Below the pieces are notes generated by a model, which made no database searches, had not been told where the DNA came from, and saw nothing but the letters and a program-made list of their open reading frames with translations. A program made the translations under genes and the position numbers. This document shows, one piece after another, positions 54,258 through 63,575 of a DNA stretch of 64,000 nucleotides; position 1 is the stretch's first letter; the number at the start of each line of letters is the position of its first letter. Source of the DNA: an uncultured Pelagibacteraceae bacterium (lineage in GTDB: Bacteria; Pseudomonadota; Alphaproteobacteria; Pelagibacterales; Pelagibacteraceae); NCBI GenBank assembly GCA_902626575.1, contig CACOFY010000001.1, positions 62,001-126,000 on the forward strand, in the 5' to 3' direction.

Positions 54258-55660
54258 CAGTTTTGATATTTTCTTACATCATCAAGATTTCCAGCAATTG
54301 CAGCTGCTGCTGCCATACCTGGGCTTACTAGATGTGTACGACCACCTCTTCCTTGTCTTCCCTCAAAGTTTCTATTTGAAGTAGATGCGCATCTCTCTTG
54401 TGGTTTTAATTTATCAGCATTCATTGCTAAGCACATTGAGCAGCCAGGCTCTCTCCATTCAAATCCAGACTCAATGAATATTTTATCTAAACCTTCCTGT
54501 TCTGCTTGTTCTTTTACTAGTCCAGATCCTGGAACAACCATGCCATGCACATGTGCAGCCTTTTTTTTATTTTTTAAAATTTGAGCAGCCTCACGTAAAT
54601 CTTCTATTCTTCCATTGGTACAACTTCCAATAAAAACTTTATCAATTTTTATATCCTGAACTTTAACATCTGGTTTTAGACCCATATATTTTAAAGATCT
54701 ATTAATGGAATTTTTTTTATCTTCATTTTTCTCATTATCAGGGTTCGGTATTTTTCCATTTATTGATACAACATCTTCTGGAGAAGTTCCCCAAGTTACC
54801 ATGGGAGCAATATCTTCTCCATTTAAATTGATCTCTTTATCAAATTTAGCATCATCGTCAGTTTTAAGTGAGTTCCAATACTCTAAAGCTTTATTCCAAT
54901 TCTCATTTTTTGGAGACATTGGTCTTCCTTTTAAGTAATTAAAAATTTTTTCATCAGGTTGAATAAGACCAGCTCTAGCACCACCCTCGATTGACATATT
55001 ACAAATCGTCATTCTCTGTTCCACTGACAGGTCTGAAATCACCGAACCAGCATACTCTAATACACATCCAGTACCTCCAGCTGTTCCTATTTTTCCAATT
55101 ATTTGCAAAATAACATCCTTTGAAGTCACTCCCAGTGACAGTTTCCCATTAACGTTTATTCTAAAATTTTTTGCCTTTTTTTGTACCAAAGTTTGAGTTG
55201 CTAAAACGTGCTCTACTTCTGAAGTACCTATTCCAAATGCTAGGGCGCCAAATGCACCATGAGTAGCAGTGTGGCTATCTCCACAAACAATTACTGTACC
55301 TGGTTGCGTGAAACCTTGCTCGGGCCCTACTATATGAACAATACCTTGTCTTTTATCGTCCATTCCAAAAAGTTTGATACCAAATTCTTTACAATTTTTT
55401 TCTAATGTTTCTACCTGAATTTTAGAATCAACATCATCAATTCCTTTAGATCTATCAGTTGTAGGAATATTATGATCAACTACAGCAAGTGTTAACTTTG
55501 GTTGTCTCACTTTTCTTTTTGAATTTCTAAGCCCCTCAAATGCCTGTGGGCTTGTCACCTCATGTATTAAATGTCTATCCACAAATAATAAAGAAGTACC
55601 ATCATCTTGCTGATGAACTAAATGTTCATTCCAAATTTTGTCGTATAAAGTTCTAGGCAT
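54257..55660 (-). CDS. leuC: 3-isopropylmalate dehydratase large subunit
   Basis: Aconitase-family [4Fe-4S] subunit. [12 protein letters not shown] at the start, [33 protein letters not shown] with the first cluster cysteine, and [11 protein letters not shown] with the other two are all seen. At 467 aa it is full length. It starts 11 bp after the rplS stop. Confidence 0.97.
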   Translation of the reverse strand: MPRTLYDKIWNEHLVHQQDDGTSLLFVDRHLIHEVTSPQAFEGLRNSKRKVRQPKLTLAVVDHNIPTTDRSKGIDDVDSKIQVETLEKNCKEFGIKLFGMDDKRQGIVHIVGPEQGFTQPGTVIVCGDSHTATHGAFGALAFGIGTSEVEHVLATQTLVQKKAKNFRINVNGKLSLGVTSKDVILQIIGKIGTAGGTGCVLEYAGSVISDLSVEQRMTICNMSIEGGARAGLIQPDEKIFNYLKGRPMSPKNENWNKALEYWNSLKTDDDAKFDKEINLNGEDIAPMVTWGTSPEDVVSINGKIPNPDNEKNEDKKNSINRSLKYMGLKPDVKVQDIKIDKVFIGSCTNGRIEDLREAAQILKNKKKAAHVHGMVVPGSGLVKEQAEQEGLDKIFIESGFEWREPGCSMCLAMNADKLKPQERCASTSNRNFEGRQGRGGRTHLVSPGMAAAAAIAGNLDDVRKYQN

Positions 55661-55671
55661 TTTGAAAAAGA

Positions 55672-56202
55672 CTATTTTTTATCTTTTAGAGTCTCTTTTT
55701 CATTTTTTTTTTCAGAGGTATCTTTTTTTTCAACAGACTCTTTCTCTACTTTCGTTTCCTCTGTTATGTTGCTTTCTTCAGTTTTAGTTACATTTTGTAC
55801 TGTTGGTTGTTCTGTTTTTACATCTACATCAATGCCGATTTTTTTCTTAATTTTTTCTGCAATTCTTGCTGATTTTCCTGTTCTGTCTCTTAGATAATAA
55901 AGTTTTGCCCTTCTTACCTTTCCAGATCTAATTACCTTAATTGAATCTACAATTGGACTATAAAGTGCAAATGTTCTTTCTACACCTTCGCCAAAGGAAA
56001 TTTTCCTTACTGTAAAAGATGAGTTTAAATCTCTATTCTTTTTAGCAATACAAACTCCTTCAAAATATTGAATTCTATCTCTTTTGCCCTCGGTAATTCT
56101 AACCCCAATTTTAACAATATCTCCTGGAAAAAAATTTGGTAATTTTTTTTCTGCAACTATTTTTTTAACGTTAGCCTGGTTAATTTCTTCAATTGTTTTC
56201 AT
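55672..56202 (-). CDS. rplS: 50S ribosomal protein L19 with long charged tail
   Basis: The L19 core (about 1-118) includes [22 protein letters not shown] and [18 protein letters not shown]. The ATG at 56202 (MKTIEEIN) is preferred to 56217, which begins almost at the trmD stop. The usual L19 is about 115 aa; here about 55 extra C-terminal residues rich in Glu, Lys, Thr and Val follow, predicted to be disordered. It lies in the conserved rpsP-trmD-rplS order. Confidence 0.93.
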   Translation of the reverse strand: MKTIEEINQANVKKIVAEKKLPNFFPGDIVKIGVRITEGKRDRIQYFEGVCIAKKNRDLNSSFTVRKISFGEGVERTFALYSPIVDSIKVIRSGKVRRAKLYYLRDRTGKSARIAEKIKKKIGIDVDVKTEQPTVQNVTKTEESNITEETKVEKESVEKKDTSEKKNEKETLKDKK

Positions 56203-56218
56203 TTGTAAGTTTATCAAA

Positions 56219-56908
56219 TTAGTCTTTTTTATTATATTTTTGCCATAAATCTGGCCTTCGGACGCGAGTTATAGCCTCTGATTGAGATAAACGCCAGTCT
56301 TTAATTTTCGCATGATCACCTGATAAAAGCACATTTGGCACACTTTTTTCCTCCCAGATTTGAGGTTTTGTGTACTGTGGATACTCCAATAAACCATTTT
56401 CAAAGCTTTCTTCGCTAGTAGATTTTTCATTTCCAAGTACTCCGGGTATTAATCTTAATATAGCATCCAAAAAAACATAAGTTGCTGTTTCACCTCCAGA
56501 AAGAACAAAATCTCCTAAACTTATCTCATCTATTTTTCTGTTTTCTAAAACTCTCTGGTCAATACCTTCGAAATGACCACAAATTATGTTAACTTTTTTT
56601 TCTAAAGAAAGTTCTTTCGCAATTTTTTGATTAAAAACTTTTCCTTTTGGAGATAAGTAGATAATTTTCTCATCTCGACTAATGTTTTTATCTAACGACT
56701 TTGCGAGTACGTCAGGCTTGATTAACATTCCTGAACCGCCTCCGTAAGGAGTATCATCAACTGTCTTATGTTTATCAATTGCATAATCTCTAATATTCAC
56801 TGTCCTCAAATCCCAAATTTTTTTTTCAATGGCTTTTCCATAAAGTCCATTTTTAAAAGGTCCAGGAAAGTACTCAGGATATAATGTAAATACTTGAGCT
56901 ATAAACAT
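56219..56908 (-). CDS. trmD: tRNA (guanine-N1)-methyltransferase
   Basis: Methylates G37 of tRNAs; SPOUT-fold enzyme. [13 protein letters not shown] at the start, [11 protein letters not shown], the knot segments [11 protein letters not shown] and [13 protein letters not shown], and the C-terminal [13 protein letters not shown] are typical. At 229 aa it is standard. It is 2 bp after rpsP. Confidence 0.96.
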   Translation of the reverse strand: MFIAQVFTLYPEYFPGPFKNGLYGKAIEKKIWDLRTVNIRDYAIDKHKTVDDTPYGGGSGMLIKPDVLAKSLDKNISRDEKIIYLSPKGKVFNQKIAKELSLEKKVNIICGHFEGIDQRVLENRKIDEISLGDFVLSGGETATYVFLDAILRLIPGVLGNEKSTSEESFENGLLEYPQYTKPQIWEEKSVPNVLLSGDHAKIKDWRLSQSEAITRVRRPDLWQKYNKKD

Positions 56909-56910
56909 TT

Positions 56911-57381
56911 TTATTTTTTCTCTTCTGCTTTAGGAGCTTCTTTTGTAGCATCTGCTTTTTTCTCTTCTGCTTTAGGAGCTTCTTTTGGAGCATCTACTTT
57001 TTTCTCTTCTGCTTTAGGAGCTTCTTTTGGAGCATCTGCTTTTTGTCCTTCTTTTGGTGACTCCTCATTTTCCTCTTTTTTTCTATCTTTTTTAGGTACT
57101 GCCTTCATTGGATTATTACCTTTTGCTGGCATAGGAATTAGCTCATGTTCACCAAGTAATCTAGCAACTCTAGTAGTTGGTTGTGCACCTTGGCTTAACC
57201 AATATTTTATTCTATCCGTTTGAAGTCCAATTCTTTCTTTTTTTTCTTTTGGAAGCAAAGGATTAAAAAAACCCAATTTTTCAATAAATCTTCCATCTCT
57301 TGGAAATTTACTGTCTGCAACTACTATTTTGTAAACTGGTCTTTTCTTTGTCCCTCCCATTGATAATCTAAGTTTTAACAT
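56911..57381 (-). CDS. rpsP: 30S ribosomal protein S16 with repeat-containing tail
   Basis: The S16 core (about 1-80) is clear: [23 protein letters not shown] and GFFNPL. Typical S16 is 80-90 aa; this protein is 156 aa because of an Ala/Pro/Lys/Glu-rich tail. The tail ends in three tandem 14-residue units of the form [14 protein letters not shown], encoded by a 42-bp direct repeat. Function of the tail is unknown. Confidence 0.94.
   Translation of the reverse strand: MLKLRLSMGGTKKRPVYKIVVADSKFPRDGRFIEKLGFFNPLLPKEKKERIGLQTDRIKYWLSQGAQPTTRVARLLGEHELIPMPAKGNNPMKAVPKKDRKKEENEESPKEGQKADAPKEAPKAEEKKVDAPKEAPKAEEKKADATKEAPKAEEKK
56914..57039. repeat. Three tandem 42-bp repeats in the rpsP tail
   Basis: Units at 56914-56955, 56956-56997 and 56998-57039 differ from each other by only one or two bases. 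They keep the rpsP frame (42 = 3 x 14) and probably arose by slippage or unequal recombination, so copy number may vary between strains. Confidence 0.9.
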
Positions 57382-57394
57382 TATTCTCCTTTTT

Positions 57395-58753
57395 TTATTT
57401 TAGTTGATTAAAAAGTTCAGGCGGAATACCTTTATCTGCCATTCCTTTCATGTTTCCTTTTGACATCTTTTTCATCATTTCAGACATCATTTTAAATTGC
57501 TTGAGCAATTTATTGATAGTGGCTATGTCTGTACCAGAGCCATTAGCAATTCTTTTTTTTCTTGATCCATCAATTATTTTTGGATTTTGTCTCTCTTTTT
57601 TAGTCATAGATAAAATAACAGCTTCATTTTGAGTTATAACTTTTTCATCTATTCCAGATTGATCCATTTGTGATTTTATTTTTGAAACCCCAGGAAGAAA
57701 GGACATTATGCCCTCTATACCACCCATTTTTTTCATCTGTTTTAATTGGGATAAATAATCATCTAAAGAAAACTGGCCTTTCTTTAAATTTTCTTCAGTT
57801 TTTTTTAATTTCTCTTCATCAAGATCTTCAGCAGCTTTTTCAACAAGACTAACTATATCCCCCATTCCTAAAATTCTGTTTGCAATTCTTTCGGGATAGA
57901 AAACTTCAAGATTTTCAATTTTTTCACCAACACCTAAAAATTTTATTGGAACATTTGCTACATATTTCATGCTTAATGCAGCTCCACCTCTTCCATCTCC
58001 ATCAGACCTAGTAAGAACAATTCCTGACAAATTAACTGTGTTTTTAAATTCTTTAGCCACATTTGCTGCAACCTGACCAGTAAGCGAATCTGCAACCAAA
58101 ATTGTCTCTACGGGATTTAAAATTTCTTCAATTTGCTTTATTTCACTCATCATTTGTAAATCGATTTGGGTCCTACCTGCAGTATCGAATAATATTACCT
58201 CTGATCCATTAAGACTTGCAGCACTCAAGGCTCTTCTACATATGTCAGCTGGTTGTTGTCCCTCAATAATTGGTAAGGTGTTAATATTATGCTGTTCTCC
58301 TAAAAGTTTAAGTTGTTCTTGAGCTGCAGGCCTATAAATGTCTAAGCTCACAACCATTACTTTTTTTTTTTTATTTTTTTCAATAAACTTTGCAAGTTTT
58401 GCTGTTGTTGTGGTCTTTCCAGATCCTTGTAAACCTACCATCATCATAGATACTGGGGGTACAGCATTAAAATTTAAATCAGTATTTTCGCTTCCTAATA
58501 AATTTATTAATTCATCATTTACAATTTTCACCACCATTTGTCCTGGCGATGTTGATCTGATGATTTCTTGTCCTAATGCCTTAGGTTTAACTTTATTTAC
58601 AAAATCCTTAGCAACCTCTAGTGAAACATCTGCCTCTAAAAGTGCTAATCTGATATTTCTTAGCCCTTCATCAACCTGCTTCTCATCTAGAGATGCTGAT
58701 TTTTTTAAGGAGGAAAATATTTCCTCGAATTTGTTAGTTAAATTTTCAAACAT
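57395..58753 (-). CDS. ffh: Signal recognition particle protein
   Basis: SRP54 GTPase that targets membrane proteins. The N domain (1-95) is followed by the G domain with P-loop [12 protein letters not shown] (about 105-116), DTAGR and [10 protein letters not shown], then the methionine-rich M domain (about 320-452) with [16 protein letters not shown] and many MK/KM pairs. At 452 aa it is full length. It is preceded by a highly structured leader and is divergent from dapF-ftsY; its receptor FtsY is encoded just across the gap. Confidence 0.97.
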   Translation of the reverse strand: MFENLTNKFEEIFSSLKKSASLDEKQVDEGLRNIRLALLEADVSLEVAKDFVNKVKPKALGQEIIRSTSPGQMVVKIVNDELINLLGSENTDLNFNAVPPVSMMMVGLQGSGKTTTTAKLAKFIEKNKKKKVMVVSLDIYRPAAQEQLKLLGEQHNINTLPIIEGQQPADICRRALSAASLNGSEVILFDTAGRTQIDLQMMSEIKQIEEILNPVETILVADSLTGQVAANVAKEFKNTVNLSGIVLTRSDGDGRGGAALSMKYVANVPIKFLGVGEKIENLEVFYPERIANRILGMGDIVSLVEKAAEDLDEEKLKKTEENLKKGQFSLDDYLSQLKQMKKMGGIEGIMSFLPGVSKIKSQMDQSGIDEKVITQNEAVILSMTKKERQNPKIIDGSRKKRIANGSGTDIATINKLLKQFKMMSEMMKKMSKGNMKGMADKGIPPELFNQLK

Positions 58754-58761
58754 AATTTCAT

Positions 58762-58850
58762 CCAGCAGTTATCGCACCAGTGGGCGAACCCTCGCTGACT
58801 GGTGTCGATCTCTTTGTTGCCAAAGACACCGCAAATTGCTGTTTTTGCGG
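58762..58850 (-). ncRNA. Structured leader RNA upstream of ffh
   Basis: On the minus strand this stretch folds into three hairpins: CCGCAAA/TTTGCGG (58850-58829); GGTGTC..GACACC (58830-58801) enclosing TTTG-GCAA-CAAA, a GNRA loop; and ACCAGT..ACTGGT (58803-58776) enclosing GGG-TTCG-CCC, a UUCG loop. Tetraloops of both stable classes appear only in the minus reading, favouring that strand. Neighbouring stems share 2-3 bases, so they may be alternatives. It ends just before the ffh start and is unusually GC-rich here. It does not contain the conserved SRP RNA helix-8 sequence. A regulatory leader is likely; a free small RNA is possible. Confidence 0.6.
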
Positions 58851-58864
58851 AAACTTCAACAAAC

Positions 58865-58870
58865 TATAAT
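58865..58870 (+). promoter_or_regulatory. Candidate -10 box for dapF-ftsY
   Basis: A perfect TATAAT lies 42 bp before the dapF start, but no good -35 is 16-18 bp upstream. The overlapping minus-strand sequence TATTATAG could serve the divergent ffh leader, whose first hairpin begins about 15 bp beyond it. Confidence 0.4.
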
Positions 58871-58911
58871 AGAGGTTCAAAAAGTCAATAAATAAGTTAA
58901 GTATTAAATAT

Positions 58912-59736
58912 ATGGAATTTAGAGCTTTTAAAATGGATGGTTTGGGTAACGATTTTATAATTATAGATAATAGAGAAAAAATTATAAATCTTACAAAAGA
59001 CCAAATTATAAAAATTTGCGATAGAAATTTTATTGGTTGCGATCAGTTAATATTTATTAAAAAAAACCAAAATTCTGATGGTTATCTTGAGTTTTTTAAT
59101 TCTGATGGTGGAAAAGCAGGTGCATGTGGTAATGGAACAAGGTGTGTCGCTGATTTTATAGCTAAAGAAAAAAATAAAAAAATTGTGAATTTAACTACTT
59201 CCTCTGGAAATTTGAAATCTCAGATAATTGGGGAAAATATTGTTTCAACTGAAATGGGACAACCAAAAACAAAATGGAGCGAAATTCCATTATCAAAAGA
59301 ATTAAATACAATAAATTTAAATATTAAAATTTTTGATAAATTTAAAAAAGAATTTCAAGGTGGTACAGCAGTAAATATCGGAAACCCACATGTAGTTTTT
59401 TTTGTACCAAACATTGATAGCTTCGATATAAAAAAAATAGGTCCAGAAATTGAAAATCATAATTTATTTCCGGAAAAAACAAATGTTACTTTAGCAAAAG
59501 TAATTAGTAAAAATTTAATTAAAGTGAATGTATGGGAAAGAGGAGCGGGAAATACAAAAGCTTGTGGAACTGCAGCTTGTGCAACTGCAGTAGCGGGTAA
59601 ATTAAATGGCTTAACAGATCAAAAAGTAGATATTGAATTTGCTACTGGTAAATTGTTTGTCGAAATTGATGAAAAAAATTCAATTCATATGAAGGGTCCA
59701 GTTTCAAAAATAAATACTATTAATGTCAAATTGTAA
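58912..59736 (+). CDS. dapF: Diaminopimelate epimerase
   Basis: Interconverts LL- and meso-diaminopimelate for lysine and peptidoglycan. FKMDGLGNDFI near the N-terminus, catalytic Cys72 in GACGNGTRC and catalytic Cys218 in KACGTAACA are all present. At 274 aa it is standard. Its last base is the first base of ftsY, so the pair is coupled. Confidence 0.96.
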   Translation: MEFRAFKMDGLGNDFIIIDNREKIINLTKDQIIKICDRNFIGCDQLIFIKKNQNSDGYLEFFNSDGGKAGACGNGTRCVADFIAKEKNKKIVNLTTSSGNLKSQIIGENIVSTEMGQPKTKWSEIPLSKELNTINLNIKIFDKFKKEFQGGTAVNIGNPHVVFFVPNIDSFDIKKIGPEIENHNLFPEKTNVTLAKVISKNLIKVNVWERGAGNTKACGTAACATAVAGKLNGLTDQKVDIEFATGKLFVEIDEKNSIHMKGPVSKINTINVKL

Positions 59737-60653
59737 TGAGCATATTTGAAAAATTTAAAATAGGCTTTAAAAAAAGTGCGGAGAATATTTCCTCGGGTTT
59801 TCGAGAAATTCTTATAAAGAAGGAAATTGATGATAACTCACTTAATAAAATAGAGGAATTTTTAATAAGTTCTGATGTAGGAATAGATGCAGCTTCTGAG
59901 ATAAGAAATATTTTAGCTCAAGAAAAAATTGATCCAAGTTCGGACTTAATTGGAGAAATAAATAAAGTTCTTAAAAGGTATATTATCTCTACTATGGGTA
60001 ATTTTGAAAAAAAAGATTTTTTCAAAAATAATAATAATTTAAATGTTATACTAGTGGCTGGTGTCAACGGCTCTGGAAAAACAACAACGATTGGCAAAAT
60101 CGCTAAAATTTTTAAAGAAAATAATAATAAAGTAGTATTGTCTGCGTCTGATACATTTAGAGCTGCAGCAATTGAACAATTAGAAAATTGGGCAAATAAA
60201 ATTGGTGTCGATTTAGTAAAATCAAATCAAGGGTCGGATCCTGCATCTGTTGCATATAAAGCAATGAGTTTTGCAAAAGAAAATAACTTTAACCAATTAA
60301 TTATTGATACAGCTGGAAGGTTGCAAAATAAAAAAAATTTGATGGAGGAGTATAAAAAAATTGCAAACGTTGTAAAAAAAATCGACGATAGTGCTCCACA
60401 TGAAGTTATTTTAGTTTTAGATGCTACTTCAGGACAAAATATACTGAGTCAAGTTGACGAGTTTAACAAAATTATTCCCATCACCGGACTTGTTATGACA
60501 AAATTAGATGGAACAGCAAAGGGTGGTATTCTCTTGGCTTTATCTAAAAAATATAAAATTCCAATAATAGGACTTGGCTTAGGTGAAAAAGAGGATGATC
60601 TTCAAATGTTTGATGTTGAAAAATTTGCTGAAGCTTTTACTCAAATAAATTAG
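59736..60653 (+). CDS. ftsY: Signal recognition particle receptor FtsY
   Basis: GTPase docking partner of Ffh at the membrane. The NG domain is complete: P-loop GVNGSGKTTT near residue 109, SDTFRAAAIEQL, DTAGR and TKLDGTAKGG. At 305 aa it lacks the long acidic A domain of E. coli FtsY, as in many alphaproteobacteria. It ends 4 nt inside the convergent hypothetical gene. Confidence 0.96.
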   Translation: MSIFEKFKIGFKKSAENISSGFREILIKKEIDDNSLNKIEEFLISSDVGIDAASEIRNILAQEKIDPSSDLIGEINKVLKRYIISTMGNFEKKDFFKNNNNLNVILVAGVNGSGKTTTIGKIAKIFKENNNKVVLSASDTFRAAAIEQLENWANKIGVDLVKSNQGSDPASVAYKAMSFAKENNFNQLIIDTAGRLQNKKNLMEEYKKIANVVKKIDDSAPHEVILVLDATSGQNILSQVDEFNKIIPITGLVMTKLDGTAKGGILLALSKKYKIPIIGLGLGEKEDDLQMFDVEKFAEAFTQIN

Positions 60654-61198
60654 TTTATTAAATTTTTTGATATCAAAGGTTTAAATAAATTACACTCATG
60701 CTTTTTATCAAGAGCAGCATATCCACAATTCTTAGCATACGAAGAAATTATAAAACCTAATTTCCCACTCCTATCATTGGATCTTAGTTCTTTTTTTTGA
60801 ATATCAAATGTAAGATTTTTTGAGATGTTTTTATTTGCACTAACCATCACTAATGTATTATTATCCTCTAAAAGATAATACGCAAAATCCTCTGGGAATA
60901 CTGGATAATCATAATCCATTAAAAATAATTTAGCTTTATTTGGAAACCACTCATAAGAAATAAGAGGTAGATCCTTTTTTAATTTATGGTCATATAGATA
61001 AAGATCTTGTGGATAATCAGTTACATAATTTAAATCTTCTCCTCTTGCAAGTATGGCATTTTCTCTTGTTTTAAAATATAGAGTGAATTTTTTGTTATAA
61101 GACTCCATTTTACCTATATGAAAGTATTTATCTGATTGATCAGAAGACGCATTGCTACAAATTAAAAGTAAAAGTGTTATTAAAAAAATATTTCTCAT
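60650..61198 (-). CDS. Hypothetical secreted protein
   Basis: A 182-aa protein with an N-terminal signal segment (MRNIFLITLLLLICSNASS); the cysteine near position 14 is not in a convincing lipobox. No known domain is recognised. The mature part is rich in aromatic and charged residues, and has two cysteines in NCGYAALDKKHECNL that could pair. The ATG at 61198 is preferred to a TTG at 61204. It is convergent with ftsY. Confidence 0.65.
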   Translation of the reverse strand: MRNIFLITLLLLICSNASSDQSDKYFHIGKMESYNKKFTLYFKTRENAILARGEDLNYVTDYPQDLYLYDHKLKKDLPLISYEWFPNKAKLFLMDYDYPVFPEDFAYYLLEDNNTLVMVSANKNISKNLTFDIQKKELRSNDRSGKLGFIISSYAKNCGYAALDKKHECNLFKPLISKNLIN

Positions 61199-61246
61199 TA
61201 ACAAAATTTAATTGTAAACTTTGAAGAGTATTTGTTTAAAATGTGT

Positions 61247-62053
61247 CTATTTTAGACTTTTAATAAATTTTTGAATTTCGCTGATTAAATTTTGATCGAA
61301 ATTCATCATATGATCATCATTTTTTATAAAATATTTTGATTTTTGAGTGTTTGATTTTTCAAAGATTTCAACACCCATACTAAAAGGAACTATAGTATCC
61401 TTCTCACCGTGCATCACTAATAGGGGGGAATTTATTTTTTGAATCTTATTAATAGAGTCGAATTTATCTTTAAGAATAATTTTAACTGGAAAAATTGGAT
61501 AATATTTTTGTGCAAGTCCTGTCATTGAAGTAAATGGGGATTCTAATATTATCCCTGCGAACTTATGTTTGCTCGCTAAATCAACAGCAACTGCTGTACC
61601 AAGAGACTCTCCATATAGAATTATATCTTTATCTTTAACACCATTGTTATTCAGCCAAATTTTAGCGGATTTTGCGTCTTCATATAAGCCACTCTCAGTT
61701 GGTTTTCCCTCATTTCCACTGAAGCCTCTATAAGCAATTATTAAGTAATTTATTTCAAGTTTTGAAAGTTCATTTAGTTTATAAACTCTATTATCGAGTT
61801 TTCCAGCATTTCCATGAAAAAAAAGAATAGTTTTATAATCTGAGTTTTTTTCAAAATACCAAGAAACAAGTTTATTTTCTGATTGAATAAATTTTTTTTC
61901 TATATTGTGGTTTAGGGATGTTTCGTCTAAGTAATTATTTTCACTTGGATGATAAAGTAATTTTCTTTGATAAAAAAACAAAAAAATTATTACAAAGATA
62001 TATAAAAATAATAATATTAAAAAAGAATTAAGAGCGATGCTTCCTAGCTTCAT
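61247..62053 (-). CDS. Membrane-anchored alpha/beta hydrolase (S33/BEM46-like)
   Basis: A 268-aa protein with one N-terminal membrane helix (about 7-28) and an alpha/beta-hydrolase domain: oxyanion region FFHGNAG, nucleophile elbow LYGESLGTAVA, acid in HGEKDTIVP and a His near the C-terminus in NDDHMMNFD. It resembles BEM46/YfhR-type hydrolases of unknown substrate. Confidence 0.8.
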   Translation of the reverse strand: MKLGSIALNSFLILLFLYIFVIIFLFFYQRKLLYHPSENNYLDETSLNHNIEKKFIQSENKLVSWYFEKNSDYKTILFFHGNAGKLDNRVYKLNELSKLEINYLIIAYRGFSGNEGKPTESGLYEDAKSAKIWLNNNGVKDKDIILYGESLGTAVAVDLASKHKFAGIILESPFTSMTGLAQKYYPIFPVKIILKDKFDSINKIQKINSPLLVMHGEKDTIVPFSMGVEIFEKSNTQKSKYFIKNDDHMMNFDQNLISEIQKFIKSLK

Positions 62054-62061
62054 TAAAAAAA

Positions 62062-62238
62062 TTATTTTTTATCGAAAAAGGCTTCATATAGCATCATGAA
62101 TATGGCAATTCCCATTAGTAAGTAGACTGGTAAAACATCCCAAAAGGTTATCATCATTGATCTTGTTAGTGTTGTAGCAAGACCAATTAGGAAAAAAACT
62201 GCAAAGGATAAACCTATTAATGTAGTTATTTTATTCAT
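62062..62238 (-). CDS. Small two-helix membrane protein, hypothetical
   Basis: A 58-aa protein with two predicted membrane helices (about 5-24 and 30-50) and no recognised domain. The ATG at 62238 is chosen because AAGGAG lies 5 nt before it on the minus strand; an ATG at 62262 is possible but deeper in the amidase gene. It overlaps the amidase by 8 nt, so it is probably co-translated with it. Confidence 0.6.
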   Translation of the reverse strand: MNKITTLIGLSFAVFFLIGLATTLTRSMMITFWDVLPVYLLMGIAIFMMLYEAFFDKK

Positions 62239-63568
62239 TAAACTCCTTACTTTTTTGTTCAAGCCATCTCGCGGTACTTAAAAATCTTAGATCGTCATAT
62301 TTATCTCCAACAAGCTGGACGCCTAAGGGTAGATTATTTTCTCCTTGAAGTAAAGGCAGAGAAATTGCTGGTGTATGCATATAAGACCAAACTCTATTAA
62401 AATCTGCACTTCCAGTGTCTTTTAGTCCTTTATCTGCTACCCCAGTGCTACACGGGCTTAATACTCCGTGATAATCCTCGAATACCTCTTTATAAGACTC
62501 ATAACTTCTTTTCATAAAATCAACTGCATCTAAATATTCTTTTGCTGAATGTTTCATTCCTCTTGCGATTGCTGATTGCATTTGTTTTGATAGCTTATTT
62601 TTAGACTTTTTGTAGTAAACTTGAAAGTTATTAGCTAAGTCGGTTTCATGAATAACTCTGTGATATTTATCTATATCCTTAAAATATGATGGTGTATCGA
62701 ATACTTCAATATTTTTTTTAAAAGTTTTAATAAAGTATTCAAAAGACTCCCTTGATTTTTTATCAATCTTTTTCCAGCTATCGGTTTTATAAAAAATAAA
62801 TTTTGGCTCAAATAATGGTGCTTTCAAACATTCTTCCAACATAAATTCTGATGAATAATGTATAGTCGCTTCATCGTATTGATCTTTTTTGATTAACACT
62901 TTTGCAAGTAAAGCTACATCCTCGACGGTTTTTCCGAAAACACCTATATGATCTAGATTGTATGAGGTTCTGAGAACGCCATTTCTTGATATTAATCCAT
63001 AACTTGGTTTGTAACCAACTACGCCACAATAAGATGCAGGTCTTATAACAGATCCACCAGTTTGAGATCCAATAGACAATGGAGCCATATGAGTTGCAAT
63101 TACAGCAGCTGATCCACTAGAGGATCCACCAGGTGTTCTTGTATAATCATGAGGATTTCTTGTTGCTGGAGGCCCAAGATAGGCAAGTTCTGATGTTGCT
63201 GTCTTACCCATTATTATTGCACCTTCAGATTTTAATAAGTCAACTATTTCTGCATTTTGCGATTGAGTTCTACCTTTTCTTAAAACAGTGCCACATTCTG
63301 TTGGCATATCATAAGTGCCAATTATATCTTTTAAAGCTACAGGAACTCCATGAAGTAACCCCATCGGTTTACCTGACTTTCTATAAGTATCTGCTTCTTG
63401 GGCTTTTTCTAATAATAGTTTTTTATCAAAGAATGCCCAAGCTTTAACATCTTTTTCAAATTTGTTTACTTGAGAAATATAGTGCTCACACAACTCTAAA
63501 GAAGTCATCTCGGATTTTCTTATCTTTTCTGCTAATTTAGATATTGGTAGTGAAAAGACATTCGTCAT
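62231..63568 (-). CDS. Amidase, amidase-signature (GatA-like) family
   Basis: A 445-aa enzyme with the Ser-cisSer-Lys triad: lysine in PVALKDIIGT (about 76-85), TPGGSSSGSAA and GSQTGGSVIRPA with the two serines. It lacks context or tail features of the GatCAB transamidosome. It lies 7 bp downstream of a TRAP permease gene, suggesting hydrolysis of an imported amide; the substrate is unknown. Confidence 0.85.
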   Translation of the reverse strand: MTNVFSLPISKLAEKIRKSEMTSLELCEHYISQVNKFEKDVKAWAFFDKKLLLEKAQEADTYRKSGKPMGLLHGVPVALKDIIGTYDMPTECGTVLRKGRTQSQNAEIVDLLKSEGAIIMGKTATSELAYLGPPATRNPHDYTRTPGGSSSGSAAVIATHMAPLSIGSQTGGSVIRPASYCGVVGYKPSYGLISRNGVLRTSYNLDHIGVFGKTVEDVALLAKVLIKKDQYDEATIHYSSEFMLEECLKAPLFEPKFIFYKTDSWKKIDKKSRESFEYFIKTFKKNIEVFDTPSYFKDIDKYHRVIHETDLANNFQVYYKKSKNKLSKQMQSAIARGMKHSAKEYLDAVDFMKRSYESYKEVFEDYHGVLSPCSTGVADKGLKDTGSADFNRVWSYMHTPAISLPLLQGENNLPLGVQLVGDKYDDLRFLSTARWLEQKSKEFNE

Positions 63569-63575
63569 TTAAAAA

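Noticed and set aside
56894-57223. 109-codon plus-strand frame with Phe/Ser/Ala repeats
   Set aside because: It is the antisense reading of the 42-bp repeats in rpsP.
58762-58850. SRP (4.5S) RNA gene next to ffh
   Set aside because: The conserved helix-8 sequence with GGAAG-type bases is not present and the fold differs; kept as an unassigned leader RNA.
58338-58895. 185-codon plus-strand frame opposite ffh
   Set aside because: Antisense to conserved ffh coding sequence and its structured leader; no domain.
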